A stretch of DNA of 64,000 bases from JAACFF01 sp963807975 (GCA_963807975.1 CAWEDV010000001.1:2294001-2358000), one strand, 5' to 3'. Shown: positions 1 through 8,873, numbered from the stretch's first letter. The notes: generated by a model not told the origin, from the letters alone. Program-made: numbers and translations.

Positions 1-726
1 ATTCTCATGGCTATTTTGTGTGCGATAGCGGGAGCGCTGGCCTATTACTTCCTGGAGGGCAGGCCCGATGCCCAGCAGGGCGCCTACGAAACGGTGGTAG
101 AAGATCAAATCATCCTGGTTGACGCAGATGCCAACAAACTGGTAAAGATCATTTCAACGCCCGATCCGGCGATTATGGCTGCGACCATGACACGAGTGGC
201 GGAAGGAACCGGCGGAAGCAGTGCGACGGCAACTGTTCAGAACGTTATCGCGGTCACCCCCATTACACCAATACCCACCTATACACCGGTGACTGTGGTG
301 GCTACACAGCCAGTTGCCACCGTACCCGCGGTTTCTCAGCCAATTGCAACACAACCCGTACCCGTACAACCGCTTCCAGCAACCCTCCCAGCACAGGGAA
401 ATGAAGTCATTCTTCAAACCTATACCGTCGTTCCCGGTGATACTTTATATAGACTGACCGTGAAATTCAATACAACCATCGCTCTCATGGCCCAATACGG
501 CATCGATGCCACGGATATAATTTCCGGCAATGTACTCCAGGTGCCCGTAGCCAATCCCGCTCATTGTCCTGGCAGCTATCCCTATGTGGTCAATGAAGGA
601 AATACGCTCTACAGTATCGCCAGAAAATGCGGCACAACGGTGAACGTATTAATGCAGCTCAACGGATTCAACTCTGGATCTGCACTAAGAATCAACGACG
701 TCATCTGCGTCCCCAACCCACCGTGA
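1..726 (+). CDS. LysM-repeat cell-surface protein (5' end outside window)
   Basis: The frame is open from base 1, so the true start may lie upstream; an ATG at 7 is possible. A hydrophobic segment comes first (residues about 2-15 counted from the ATG). A Pro/Thr/Val-rich linker follows (about 80-130), then two LysM modules (about 137-180 and 188-238). Both modules carry the GDTLY/GNTLY signature and end in a VPV or VPN motif. LysM modules bind N-acetylglucosamine glycans such as peptidoglycan, so this is probably a membrane-anchored wall-binding protein. No catalytic domain is visible in the part present. The second module contains two cysteines that could form a disulfide. Domain assignment is firm; the role is inferred. 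Confidence 0.85.
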   Translation: MLMAILCAIAGALAYYFLEGRPDAQQGAYETVVEDQIILVDADANKLVKIISTPDPAIMAATMTRVAEGTGGSSATATVQNVIAVTPITPIPTYTPVTVVATQPVATVPAVSQPIATQPVPVQPLPATLPAQGNEVILQTYTVVPGDTLYRLTVKFNTTIALMAQYGIDATDIISGNVLQVPVANPAHCPGSYPYVVNEGNTLYSIARKCGTTVNVLMQLNGFNSGSALRINDVICVPNPP

Positions 727-737
727 TCACCCAATCC

Positions 738-1237
738 ATGCGCATCCAGCACTCAGAGTTCAGCCAGCGCACCCAGCAGCTTCTCCTTGAAATCCAGGGA
801 CTGGAGCTGCGCGGCGTGGTTTTGTTTGACAGCATAAATATTCTCGATCTCACCGGCTTCGCTTTCATCCCCACGGAGCGCCTAATTGCCTTTTTCATGA
901 GCGCTGCCGGGGAAAGGGCCATGGTCGTACCGCGCCTGGAATTGGAGCATGCGCGCAGCGAACCGTGCACGCCTTTTAAGAAAAAGAGAATCTGATGCCT
1001 TATTGGAAAAATAACGGTGGACACTGCATCGGCCTGCGCTGCCATGAAGGCCCCTTCTTAGAAACCGGGGACGAGACGATCATTCGCGAAGGCATGGTCT
1101 TCACCGTTGAACCTGACTTATATGATGACAATATCGGAGGGTTTCGCCATTCTGATACCGTGGCCGTCACTGGGATAGGTATTGAGATCATGACCTATTG
1201 TTCGCACGACTGGCCAAGTTTAGTCATACCAGTTTAA
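738..1237 (+). pseudogene. Remnant of M24 (Xaa-Pro) aminopeptidase, core deleted
   Basis: Two pieces of one gene lie in different frames. From the ATG at 738 about 75 residues match a creatinase/prolidase N-terminal domain (VVLFDSINILDLTGF, later AMVVPRLELEHARSE), and the frame stops at 993-995. From about 1000 a second frame encodes the C-terminal end of an M24 catalytic domain: the GGH-IGLRCHEGPF stretch, then IREGMVFTVEP, ending at 1237. About 200 residues between them, including the metal-binding aspartates, are missing, so the product cannot be active. The neighbouring LysM gene ends 12 bases upstream and is intact. The family call rests on both conserved ends; the deletion is seen directly. 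Confidence 0.8.
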
Positions 1238-1422
1238 ACCCGTACTGGAGCGACCCGCTTGAGGCACGCCTTAAAGTTCTGAGGTCCCCCACATGCTTGT
1301 CCTGAACAAAGTGGATGGGACCCCGACAGCACAATCAATGCCGAACCGGACTGCATAACTATCAAACTACAAAACCAACCAACTACTTCAACGGATTTAT
1401 GCTTTAGATCGAGGAGGACACT

Positions 1423-1806
1423 TTGCATTACCTTTTCATAGCGGCTGGCGGCGCTGCTGGCGCCGTGCTGCGCTTCATCGTCTCCGGATGGGCCTTTCGT
1501 TTGCTTGGCGAAGGCTTTCCATGGGGCACCTTTGTAGTCAACATCACCGGTTCCTTCTTAATCGGATTCCTGTGGCAGCTCTTTGAATATGTGCCCATCT
1601 CGCCCCAAATGCGCAGCCTGATCTTTATTGGCGGCCTGGGCGCCTTCACAACCTTCTCAACCTTTGCCTTTGAAAGCTTAAACTTATTCCGCACCGGGGA
1701 GTTCCGCTTGGGCCTCATTAACATCCTGGCCCTTGATGTCTTCGGCATTTTACTGGGTTTTTTGGGTGTCATTTTGGGGCGCATGGCCGCCGAAATGCTG
1801 CGTTAG
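1423..1806 (+). CDS. crcB: Fluoride exporter CrcB/FluC
   Basis: A 127-residue protein with four membrane segments, the usual size for a FluC channel, which exports fluoride as a dual-topology dimer. The family signatures are present: GGAAGAVLRF near the N-terminus, WGTFVVNITGSFLIGF around 33-48 and GGLGAFTTFSTF around 70-81. The start is a TTG placed six bases after GAGGAGG (1411-1417), which is a strong ribosome binding site. The DUF190 gene follows after 10 bases, a pairing common in bacteria. I looked for a fluoride riboswitch in 1238-1422 and could not make one out. Confidence 0.95.
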   Translation: MHYLFIAAGGAAGAVLRFIVSGWAFRLLGEGFPWGTFVVNITGSFLIGFLWQLFEYVPISPQMRSLIFIGGLGAFTTFSTFAFESLNLFRTGEFRLGLINILALDVFGILLGFLGVILGRMAAEMLR

Positions 1807-1816
1807 GAGAAAGATC

Positions 1817-2152
1817 ATGAAGCTACCTGAAGATGGCATCCTGCTGCGTATTCACATCGGCGAGTCTGACCGGCACGGACGGCAGCCCCTTTATGAAGCC
1901 ATTGTGCATAAAGCCAAGGAGTTAGATTTGGCCGGGGCGACGGTACTGCGCGGTATCATGGGCTTCGGCGCCAGCAGCCGCGTGCATACGGCCAAGTATT
2001 TGCGGCTCTCCTCCGACCTGCCCTTGGTCATCGAAATCGTGGACAGTGAAGCGTATATCAACCGCCTGCTGCCCTTTCTGGAAGAGGTCATTGGCGAAGG
2101 GTTGATCACCATGGAAAAAGTGCGCGTCATTCGCTACCGCGCCCGACTATAA
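1817..2152 (+). CDS. DUF190 family protein
   Basis: A 111-residue cytosolic protein of the DUF190 family (PF02641), a PII-like ferredoxin fold. Visible family features are the N-terminal LLRIHIGESDRH, the AKELDLAGATVLRGIMGFG segment and the C-terminal ITMEKVRVIRY strand. The start ATG follows GGAGAAAGATC, giving a good Shine-Dalgarno. It lies 10 bases after crcB and is almost certainly co-transcribed with it. Such crcB-DUF190 pairs suggest a role in fluoride resistance, perhaps regulation of the channel, but the biochemical function is not established. Confidence 0.88.
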   Translation: MKLPEDGILLRIHIGESDRHGRQPLYEAIVHKAKELDLAGATVLRGIMGFGASSRVHTAKYLRLSSDLPLVIEIVDSEAYINRLLPFLEEVIGEGLITMEKVRVIRYRARL

Positions 2153-2367
2153 TCGTTATGATCTTGTCCACAGTGGGCGTATAATTGAACCACATCTATT
2201 AACAATCTGACTTTTGGGGAATTAAGGGAACTTCGAGGTCAATTAACCGTTCACCATTCACCATTCACCAATTGGTTGTTTCTCCCCCTGGAACATTTAA
2301 GAAACAGGTCCTGTGAAAATACAATTTGTCATGAGACTAAATACAATAGATTAGGAGTCCAAACAAA

Positions 2368-3582
2368 ATGAACAAAAAAACAATTCAAGACATAAACGTA
2401 CAAGGTAAAAAGGTTCTTGTACGCGTTGATTTCAATGTTCCCTTAAGCAGCAAGGATCCTAACGACAACATAACGGTAACGGACGACACTCGCATTCGCG
2501 CCGCCTTGCCCACGCTCAATTATCTACTCGACCATGGCGCCGCGCTGATCCTCTGCTCCCACTTGGGTCGTCCCACATCGCCCGCCGATACCCAGTTCGC
2601 TATGGGGCCGGTGGCTGCCGCGCTGAGCAATGCTCTGGGCCGTCCGGTGATTAAGGTTGACGAAGTCGTCGGCGAAAGTGCTGCCGGTGCGGCAGCCAGT
2701 ATACAGCCAGGCGACGTACTACTGCTGGAAAATACACGCTTCGAGGTCGGTGAGAAGAAAAATGATCCGCAGTTGGCGGAGCAACTGGCGGCAATGGCCG
2801 ATGTCTATGTCAATGACGCTTTTGGCTCTGCACATCGCGCCCACGCCAGTACAGAAGGGGTGGCACAGGCAATGCGCGCCAAAGGCGGAACGGCCGTTGC
2901 CGGCTTCTTGATGGGCAAAGAGTTGGAGGCTCTGGGCACGGCCGTCACCAATCCCACCCATCCCTATGTAGCCATCATGGGTGGGGCCAAGATATCCGAC
3001 AAGATCAAGCTCATCGACAATCTGCTCAGCAAAGCGGACAAGATCCTCATCGGCGGGGGCATGGCCAACACCTTCCTGGCCGCCCAAGGGCTGGCCATGG
3101 GTACTTCTCTCGTAGAACAGGATGCGATTCCGGAGGCTAAGCGTCTCCTGGACGCCGCGGCCGACCGCCTGATCCTGCCCTCCGATGTCGTGGTCGCCGG
3201 CGATTTTGCTGCCGATGCAGACAGCGAAGTGGTACCCGTCAACGGTATTGGCGAAAGTCAGATGGCTCTTGACATTGGTCCCGCGACCCTGGCCAACTTC
3301 CAGGCCCAGCTGCATGGCGCGAAGTTGGTGATTTGGAATGGCCCCATGGGCGTGTTTGAATTCGAGCGTTTTGCAGTGGGCACCAATGCCTTGGCCCAGA
3401 TTCTGGCCGCAATGGTCGACGATGGCGCGCAGGTGATGATCGGCGGCGGTGATTCGGCCGCCGCAGTGCGCAAGGCGAACTTAACCAGTAAGATGACGCA
3501 TGTCAGCACGGGGGGGGGCGCTAGCTTGGAACTATTGGAAGGGAAAGAGCTGCCGGGTATTGCAGCCTTAGACGATAAATAA
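2368..3582 (+). CDS. pgk: Phosphoglycerate kinase
   Basis: A complete 404-residue phosphoglycerate kinase, which transfers phosphate from 1,3-bisphosphoglycerate to ADP in glycolysis. All signature motifs are present in order: VRVDFNVPL near residue 20, CSHLGRP near 65, LLLENTRF near 119, VNDAFGSAHRAHAS near 151, GGAKISDKI near 207, GGGMANTF near 232, IWNGPMGVFE near 323 and the nucleotide loop GGGDSAAA near 357. AGGAG lies ten bases before the ATG. It is a single gene with an intrinsic terminator shortly downstream. Upstream bases 2246-2272 carry a short low-complexity direct repeat. Confidence 0.98.
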   Translation: MNKKTIQDINVQGKKVLVRVDFNVPLSSKDPNDNITVTDDTRIRAALPTLNYLLDHGAALILCSHLGRPTSPADTQFAMGPVAAALSNALGRPVIKVDEVVGESAAGAAASIQPGDVLLLENTRFEVGEKKNDPQLAEQLAAMADVYVNDAFGSAHRAHASTEGVAQAMRAKGGTAVAGFLMGKELEALGTAVTNPTHPYVAIMGGAKISDKIKLIDNLLSKADKILIGGGMANTFLAAQGLAMGTSLVEQDAIPEAKRLLDAAADRLILPSDVVVAGDFAADADSEVVPVNGIGESQMALDIGPATLANFQAQLHGAKLVIWNGPMGVFEFERFAVGTNALAQILAAMVDDGAQVMIGGGDSAAAVRKANLTSKMTHVSTGGGASLELLEGKELPGIAALDDK

Positions 3583-3617
3583 GCGTAATCGGGGTGCAAC
3601 GCCTGGTGCGCCCCGCC

Positions 3618-4064
3618 TTACTCGCTCTCGCTGCCCGGCTGATTGAGATCGGCCGGGCTTTTTTCTTGTGGCTCGCCAGAGCCGGTGCGGTTCGCCAGAT
3701 CGGAGACCTGCGCGCTGAGCCATTTCAAGCCGCTGGCCAAGCCCACCCGCGCTTCTTCTTGCCAATCAGTGTTGCGTACACGCTCTTGCACGGAAGCAGC
3801 CGTTTGCTTGGCCTGCTCCTCGGCAGCGTCGGCCATTCGCGTGCCCACGTACCTAATGCCGCGGTCAGACACTTCTTGCAGCTTCTTGGCCGCCATGCGT
3901 CCGGTATCACTATTCCAGGCCTTCTTGGCCGCCACACCGGCAGCAGCCGCCGCCTTACGCCCCGCATCGCTAGCTGCCTTCCTGGGCACCGACTGCCCCT
4001 GATCAGCCTTCAAAGGCGTTTCTTCCTCTTCAATAATAATCTTGATCGGTTCTTGATCGCTCAT
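3618..4064 (-). CDS. Hypothetical acidic protein, helical
   Basis: I do not recognise a family. The 148-residue protein has an acidic start (IIIEEEE), an Ala/Lys-rich helical stretch (30-60), motifs WNSDTGRMAAKK and GLKWLSAQVSDLANR, and a Ser/Glu-rich tail. No membrane segment or catalytic motif is seen. The start is supported by AAGGA about eight bases upstream of the ATG on the minus strand. It is convergent with pgk, whose terminator hairpin lies inside its 3' end. A plus-strand frame over the same bases lacks these supports. It may be a structural or nucleoid-type helical protein, but this is a guess. Confidence 0.65.
   Translation of the reverse strand: MSDQEPIKIIIEEEETPLKADQGQSVPRKAASDAGRKAAAAAGVAAKKAWNSDTGRMAAKKLQEVSDRGIRYVGTRMADAAEEQAKQTAASVQERVRNTDWQEEARVGLASGLKWLSAQVSDLANRTGSGEPQEKSPADLNQPGSESE
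3633..3664 (+). terminator. Intrinsic terminator for pgk
   Basis: Arms GCCCGGC (3633-3639) and GCCGGGC (3652-3658) with a 12-base loop are followed by six T residues. It sits 50 bases after the pgk stop and inside the 3' end of the convergent minus-strand gene. Confidence 0.8.
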
Positions 4065-4096
4065 AGTCTATCCTTCACAGCACCGCTATTGTAGGG

Positions 4097-4188
4097 GCGT
4101 ACCCTTGTGGTCGCCCAGCGCGTACCCTTCTGGTCGCCCAGCGCGTACCCTTGTGGTCGCCCAGCGCGTACCCTTGTGGTCGCCCAGA
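4097..4188. repeat. Four tandem copies of a 23-bp unit
   Basis: The unit starts GCGTACCCTTGTGGTCGCCC and recurs at 4097, 4120, 4143 and 4166 with only one or two substitutions. A diverged relative is found inverted at 57068-57093, so this belongs to a dispersed intergenic family that has expanded here. There are no spacers, so it is not CRISPR. Confidence 0.9.
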
Positions 4189-4321
4189 CGCGGCCCCGAT
4201 ATCTACCTGCTTTACGCACAAATCAGATTTCTGTTGCAGAGATTTCAGGCTTCTCCAGTATAAACATATTCCATTAGATTTGCCTCAGTGCTTAGAAACC
4301 GGGTATCTGCCGCCGTTAGAT

Positions 4322-4350
4322 TTGCCTTAAGAGTGAAAAATTACAATAAT
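4322..4350 (+). promoter_or_regulatory. Candidate promoter of the metH riboswitch leader
   Basis: TTGCCT (4322-4327), a 17-base spacer and AATAAT (4345-4350) place a start point near 4357, just before the aptamer. The 12-base word TTAGATTTGCCT containing the -35 box also occurs at 4274-4285. Moderate consensus match. Confidence 0.5.
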
Positions 4351-4358
4351 AGATGCAG

Positions 4359-4490
4359 CTCATCAAGAGAGGTGGAGGGAACGGCCCGTCGAAACCTCAG
4401 CAACCGTCAGGCATGGTCGGTCTTTAAGAATCTTCCAGCCAAAAAAGGTGCTAACTCCGGCAGGTTTTGAATGACCTGAAAGATGAGAGG
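4359..4490 (+). promoter_or_regulatory. SAM-I (S-box) riboswitch aptamer
   Basis: The hallmark S-box blocks appear in order: CATCAAGAGAGGTGGAGGGA (4361-4380), GAAACCTCAGCAACC (4391-4405), AAGGTGCTAACTCC (4445-4458) and GAAAGATGAGAGG (4478-4490). Helix P1 is CTCATC (4359-4364) with GATGAG (4482-4487). TGAGAGG (4484-4490) can instead pair with CCTCTCA (4514-4520), the 5' arm of the terminator, giving an antiterminator. S-adenosylmethionine binding should stabilise P1, free the terminator and switch off metH, which fits methionine synthase control. Confidence 0.95.
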
Positions 4491-4512
4491 AACCAATTGC
4501 AAAACTGTGATG

Positions 4513-4538
4513 GCCTCTCAATAATGAGAGGCTTTTTT
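4513..4538 (+). terminator. Riboswitch expression-platform terminator
   Basis: GCCTCTCA (4513-4520), loop ATAA, TGAGAGGC (4525-4532) and six T residues. This is the OFF-state hairpin of the SAM-I riboswitch and lies 86 bases before the metH start. Confidence 0.93.
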
Positions 4539-4562
4539 AATTAGATTTTTTATCCCCTTAAT

Positions 4563-4620
4563 GTTCCCGGTAACTCCTAGTTTCTGGGAAAATGGGTGCA
4601 AAGCGTTTCCGGGAAAATAG
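4563..4620. repeat. Dispersed imperfect-hairpin element, copy 1
   Basis: TTCCCGGTAAC and GTTTCTGGGAA form an imperfect hairpin (4564-4590), followed by an extra half copy GTTTCCGGGAAAATAG (4605-4620). A near-identical element is at 59585-59619, also directly in front of a gene. The shared stretch is GTTTCTGGGAAAATGG. Confidence 0.7.
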
Positions 4621-4624
4621 AACT

Positions 4625-7600
4625 ATGAATAAAACTGAGGAACTAAAAAAACTGCTCGACGAACGCATCCTGGTCTTGGATGGCGCCATGGGATCCTTGA
4701 TCCAGACCTACGAACTGGACGAAGCGGGCTTTCGTGGTGAACAGTTCGCCGATTTGACCCACGATGTTCAGGGTAACAATGATCTACTAAATCTAACCCA
4801 GCCCGAGATCGTCAAGGCCATCTATCTCGCCTACCTCGAAGCGGGTGCGGATATCATTACCACCAACACTTTCAATGCCAATGGCATTTCCCAGGCCGAT
4901 TATCACCTGGCGGAATATGGGTTTGATATGAACCTCGCCGCGGCCCGGCTAGCCCGCGAAGCGGCTGATGAAATCACCGCCCGCGATCCGGGCAAGCCCC
5001 GTTTCGTGGCCGGTTCCTTAGGCCCTCTCAATCGCACCCTTTCACTCTCACCTGACGTCAACGATCCGGGATACCGAAATGTCACCTGGGACGAAGTCGT
5101 CGGCGCTTACTCCACAGCAGCCCGCGGCCTAATTGAAGGGGGCGCGGACATTATTCTTATCGAAACAATTTTCGACACGTTGAACGCCAAAGGGGCCATC
5201 TTCGCCGTCAAATCGCTGTTTGAAGAAATGGACTTGGAGCTGCCGCTCATGATCTCCGGCACGATCACCGACGCTAGCGGGCGCACCCTTTCCGGTCAGA
5301 CGATGGAGGCTTTCTACTATTCCATCCGTCATGCGGAACCGCTTATCGTTGGCCTCAACTGTTCGCTGGGACCGGAAGCACTTCGACCCTATATCACGGG
5401 CATCTCAAAACTTTCCGACACCTATGTCAGCATCTACCCCAACGCCGGGCTGCCCAACGAATTTGGCGAATTTGACGAAACACCTGAGCTCATGACGCCT
5501 GTGCTGCGCTCCTTTGCCGAAGAAGGGCTGATCAACTTGGTCGGAGGCTGCTGCGGGACGACCCCGGCCCATATCAGCATGTTTGCTGAGGCGGTAGCCG
5601 CGCTGCCACCGCGCCAGATTCCAACGCAGAAACGCCTCGCGCGCCTCAGTGGGCTGGAACCACTTGTCTTCACGCCGGAACTTAACTTCGTCAACATTGG
5701 TGAAAGAACCAACGTCACCGGATCGGCTCGTTTCGCGCGCCTGATCCGCGAGGAGAAATATGAAGAAGCGCTCAGCGTGGCCCGCCAGCAGGTAGAAAAC
5801 GGCGCCCAAATGATCGACATCAATATGGATGAGGGCATGCTCGACGCCGAAGCGATCATGACTCGTTTCCTGAACTTGGTAGCCACCGAACCGGATATCG
5901 CCCGTGTGCCCATCGTCCTCGACTCCTCCAAGTGGTCAGTCATTGAAGCAGGTCTCAAATGCGTGCAGGGCAAATCGGTAGTCAACTCCATTAGCATGAA
6001 AGAGGGTGAAGCCCAGTTCCTACGCCAGGCGAAGCTGGCGCGCTGGTATGGCGCGGCGGTGATTGTTATGGCCTTTGACGAAGAGGGACAGGCAGACACA
6101 ACAGAGCGCAAAATCAAAATCTCACAGCGCGCTTACGAACTGCTCACGGAACAAGTGGGGTTTCCCCCCGAGGATATCATCCTCGATCCCAATATCTTCG
6201 CCATCGCCACGGGCATTGAAGAGCATAATGAATACGGCCGTGCCTTCATCGAGAGCACGCGCTGGATCAAGCAGAACCTGCCCCACACCATGGTCAGTGG
6301 TGGCGTGAGCAATATCTCCTTCTCCTTCCGCGGCAACAACACCGTCCGAGAGGCGATCCATGCTGCTTTCCTCTACCACGCCGTGCAGGCCGGCATGGAT
6401 ATGGGCATCGTCAACGCCGGACAGTTGGAAATCTATGAAGAGGTCGATTTGGAGCTGATGGAACTGGTTGAAGATGTGCTCTTTAACCGCCGTGAGGATG
6501 CCACAGATCGCCTGGTAACTTTTGCCGAGACGGTAAAAGGCAGCAAAAAAGACCAGAAAGTGAGTCTGCTCTGGCGCGAAGAGCCGGTTCAAAGCCGCAT
6601 CTCCTACGCCCTGGTCAAAGGGATTGGCGACTTCATCGTCGCAGATGTGGAAGAAGCGCGCCAGCAATATGATCAGTCGCTCGACATAATCGAGGGGCCG
6701 CTGATGGATGGCATGAACACCGTTGGCGATCTCTTCGGTTCGGGAAAGATGTTCCTGCCCCAGGTCGTGAAAAGCGCCCGGGTCATGAAGCAGGCGGTCG
6801 CCTACCTGGTGCCCTTCATGGAGGAAGAACAGGCTGCAGCCGGAGAAATACGCTCCAACGGCAAGATCCTAATGGCCACGGTCAAGGGGGATGTGCATGA
6901 TATCGGCAAGAATATCGTCGGCGTCGTTCTCGGCTGCAACAACTATGATGTCATCGATCTGGGCGTTATGGTTTCTGCAGAAAGGATCTTGCAGACTGCT
7001 CGCGAAGAAGAGGTGGATATCATCGGTCTCAGCGGACTGATTACCCCATCCCTGGAAGAGATGCGCCATGTGGCGGCGGAGATGGAACGCCAGGGCTTTG
7101 ATCTACCGCTGCTCATCGGCGGGGCGACGACATCAAAAATCCACACCGCGGTCAAGATCGAACCCAATTACAAACGCGGGCCGGCGATTCACGTAGTCGA
7201 CGCCTCGCGCGCCGTGGGCGTGGCCTCGCAGCTGCTCAATCCTGAGCATTATCATGATATCACGGGCACCGTACGCGCTGAATATGCCCATTTACGCCAG
7301 AAACATGCAGGCCGAACGGCACGCAAACGGCTGCAGCCTTTGGCCGCGGCGCGCGCCAACAGCTTCAAATCAGATTGGCAGAGTTATACCCCGCCGCAGC
7401 CATCTTTTATCGGTGTCAAGTTGTATGACGATGTCGATCTGGCTGTGGTTCGGCCGTTCATCGATTGGACTCCCTTCTTCTCCACCTGGGAGCTGGTCGG
7501 AAAATACCCGCGGATCTTGGAGGACGCTCTCGTCGGCGAAGCGGCGCGCCAGTTATTTGAAGATGCGCAAAAGATGCTCGACCGCATCGTCGATGAGAAT

Positions 7601-8296
7601 CTGCTCACGGCGCGGGCCGTTGTCGGTCTCTTCCCCGCCGCCAGCACAGGGGATGATATCCTGCTCCACAATGGGGAAGAACTGCCCAACGCCATCCACT
7701 GTCTGCGCCAACAAATGGAAAAACCACCGGGACGGCCCAATTACTGCCTGGCTGACTTCATCGCTCCCCTGGACAGCGGCAAACAGGACTTCATCGGCCT
7801 CTTCGCCGTCACCGCGGGCATTGGCTTGGAAGAAGTCGTGGCCCATTTTGAAGCACAGCATGACGATTACTGCGCCATTCTCAGCAAAGCTCTGGCCGAC
7901 CGCCTCGCTGAAGCGCTGGCGGAATATATGCATAAACTTGTGCGCGAAGAGCTGTGGGCCTACGCCCAGCCGCAGCCAGTGGACAATGAGTCCTTAATCC
8001 ACGAAGCGTACCAGGGAATTCGCCCCGCTCCCGGTTATCCCGCCTGCCCCGACCATACAGAAAAAGGGGAACTCTTCCGCATTCTGCAGGCCACGGATGC
8101 CACAGGCATCAAACTGACGGATAGTTTCGCCATGATGCCCGCCGCCTCAGTCAGCGGCTACTATTTCTCCCATCCACAAGCATCCTACTTCGGACTCGGC
8201 CGTATCAACCGCGATCAAGTCGAAGATTACGCGCGCCGCAAAGGCATGGATGTCGCCACCATCGAGCGCTGGCTGGCCCCCAATCTGGCTTATTAG
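4625..8296 (+). CDS. metH: Cobalamin-dependent methionine synthase
   Basis: A full-length four-module MetH (1223 residues from this ATG; the E. coli enzyme is similar). It methylates homocysteine using methyl-cobalamin recharged from methyltetrahydrofolate. The homocysteine domain (about 5-325) has zinc ligands in GLNCSLGP and GGCCGTTPAH. The pterin domain (about 345-620) opens with FVNIGERTNVTGSA. The cap and B12 domain (about 640-880) has the cobalt-ligating histidine in GDVHDIGKNIV. The activation domain (about 900-1220) ends with the RPAPGYPACPDHTEK region. An ATG at 4592 is in frame, but the homologous start MNKTEELKKLLDERILVLDGAMG begins at 4625. It is controlled by the SAM-I riboswitch upstream and ends at its own terminator. 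Confidence 0.98.
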   Translation: MNKTEELKKLLDERILVLDGAMGSLIQTYELDEAGFRGEQFADLTHDVQGNNDLLNLTQPEIVKAIYLAYLEAGADIITTNTFNANGISQADYHLAEYGFDMNLAAARLAREAADEITARDPGKPRFVAGSLGPLNRTLSLSPDVNDPGYRNVTWDEVVGAYSTAARGLIEGGADIILIETIFDTLNAKGAIFAVKSLFEEMDLELPLMISGTITDASGRTLSGQTMEAFYYSIRHAEPLIVGLNCSLGPEALRPYITGISKLSDTYVSIYPNAGLPNEFGEFDETPELMTPVLRSFAEEGLINLVGGCCGTTPAHISMFAEAVAALPPRQIPTQKRLARLSGLEPLVFTPELNFVNIGERTNVTGSARFARLIREEKYEEALSVARQQVENGAQMIDINMDEGMLDAEAIMTRFLNLVATEPDIARVPIVLDSSKWSVIEAGLKCVQGKSVVNSISMKEGEAQFLRQAKLARWYGAAVIVMAFDEEGQADTTERKIKISQRAYELLTEQVGFPPEDIILDPNIFAIATGIEEHNEYGRAFIESTRWIKQNLPHTMVSGGVSNISFSFRGNNTVREAIHAAFLYHAVQAGMDMGIVNAGQLEIYEEVDLELMELVEDVLFNRREDATDRLVTFAETVKGSKKDQKVSLLWREEPVQSRISYALVKGIGDFIVADVEEARQQYDQSLDIIEGPLMDGMNTVGDLFGSGKMFLPQVVKSARVMKQAVAYLVPFMEEEQAAAGEIRSNGKILMATVKGDVHDIGKNIVGVVLGCNNYDVIDLGVMVSAERILQTAREEEVDIIGLSGLITPSLEEMRHVAAEMERQGFDLPLLIGGATTSKIHTAVKIEPNYKRGPAIHVVDASRAVGVASQLLNPEHYHDITGTVRAEYAHLRQKHAGRTARKRLQPLAAARANSFKSDWQSYTPPQPSFIGVKLYDDVDLAVVRPFIDWTPFFSTWELVGKYPRILEDALVGEAARQLFEDAQKMLDRIVDENLLTARAVVGLFPAASTGDDILLHNGEELPNAIHCLRQQMEKPPGRPNYCLADFIAPLDSGKQDFIGLFAVTAGIGLEEVVAHFEAQHDDYCAILSKALADRLAEALAEYMHKLVREELWAYAQPQPVDNESLIHEAYQGIRPAPGYPACPDHTEKGELFRILQATDATGIKLTDSFAMMPAASVSGYYFSHPQASYFGLGRINRDQVEDYARRKGMDVATIERWLAPNLAY

Positions 8297-8310
8297 TCTA
8301 GATATTGTCA

Positions 8311-8347
8311 AACCTCGTAGATCTTCGGAGACCTACGAGGTTTTTTT
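8311..8347 (+). terminator. Intrinsic terminator of metH
   Basis: AACCTCGTAG (8311-8320) and CTACGAGGTT (8333-8342), a perfect 10-bp stem, followed by a T tract to 8347. It lies 14 bases after the metH stop. The AGGTT/AACCT stem resembles other hairpins at 37666 and 51575. Confidence 0.92.
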
Positions 8348-8362
8348 GTTACAATAGGGTCC

Positions 8363-8866
8363 ATGCTAATCGGCGTCTTATCAGATACCCACAACAACAT
8401 CGGCAACCTGCTCAAAGCACTGCGGATCTTTCGCGAACGGCACATCACAACCTTGGTTCATTGTGGCGATATGTGCAATGTAACTACCGCCCAGCAAATG
8501 GTCGATTTCAACGTCATCTACGTCAACGGCAATATGGACAACTCAGCTGCCGCTGTCAACGATGCCCTGTGGTTCTCAAACCCCAACAGCGAAACGCCGG
8601 GTGCTTTCTTCAGCGGCACGGTAGAAGGGGTGAAGATCGGCGTCACCCACGGCCATATGCCCAGCAAGCTGGATAAATTGATTCGCTACGATGGTCATGC
8701 CTTCGTCTTCACCGGTCATACGCACCGCCAGCGGGACGAGATGGTGGGCAAAACGCGCGTCATCAATCCCGGCGCTTTGGGCGGCGCGCGCTACGGACCA
8801 CGTACCGTCTGCATCGTCGACCTGACCAGCCAGGAAGTCGAATTTATTGAGGTTTCGGACTTCTGA
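8363..8866 (+). CDS. YfcE/MJ0936-type metallophosphoesterase
   Basis: A 167-residue calcineurin-like phosphoesterase of the YfcE/MJ0936 class, small cytosolic phosphodiesterases using two metal ions. The metal motifs are in order: GVLSDTHNN (residues 4-12), VHCGDM (about 32-37), VNGNMD (about 54-59), VTHGHMP (about 94-100) and FTGHTHRQ (about 116-123). The C-terminal NPGALGGARYG is typical. It begins 16 bases after the metH terminator and ends 7 bases before the next start, so it is probably co-transcribed with the epimerase. The natural substrate is unknown for this class. Confidence 0.92.
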   Translation: MLIGVLSDTHNNIGNLLKALRIFRERHITTLVHCGDMCNVTTAQQMVDFNVIYVNGNMDNSAAAVNDALWFSNPNSETPGAFFSGTVEGVKIGVTHGHMPSKLDKLIRYDGHAFVFTGHTHRQRDEMVGKTRVINPGALGGARYGPRTVCIVDLTSQEVEFIEVSDF

Positions 8867-8873
8867 GATATCT

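Noticed and set aside
1238..1422. Fluoride riboswitch before crcB
   Set aside because: The conserved pseudoknot blocks of the fluoride motif were not found by eye; a covariance search would settle it.
3594..4094. Plus-strand reading frame of 166 codons over the hypothetical gene
   Set aside because: It overlaps the minus-strand gene entirely and begins inside the pgk terminator region; the minus-strand frame has a Shine-Dalgarno and a sensible composition.
4097..4188. CRISPR array
   Set aside because: Only four 23-bp units without spacers.
5434..6117. Minus-strand frame of 227 codons inside metH
   Set aside because: metH is unambiguous over this region; the reverse frame has low-complexity composition typical of shadows.
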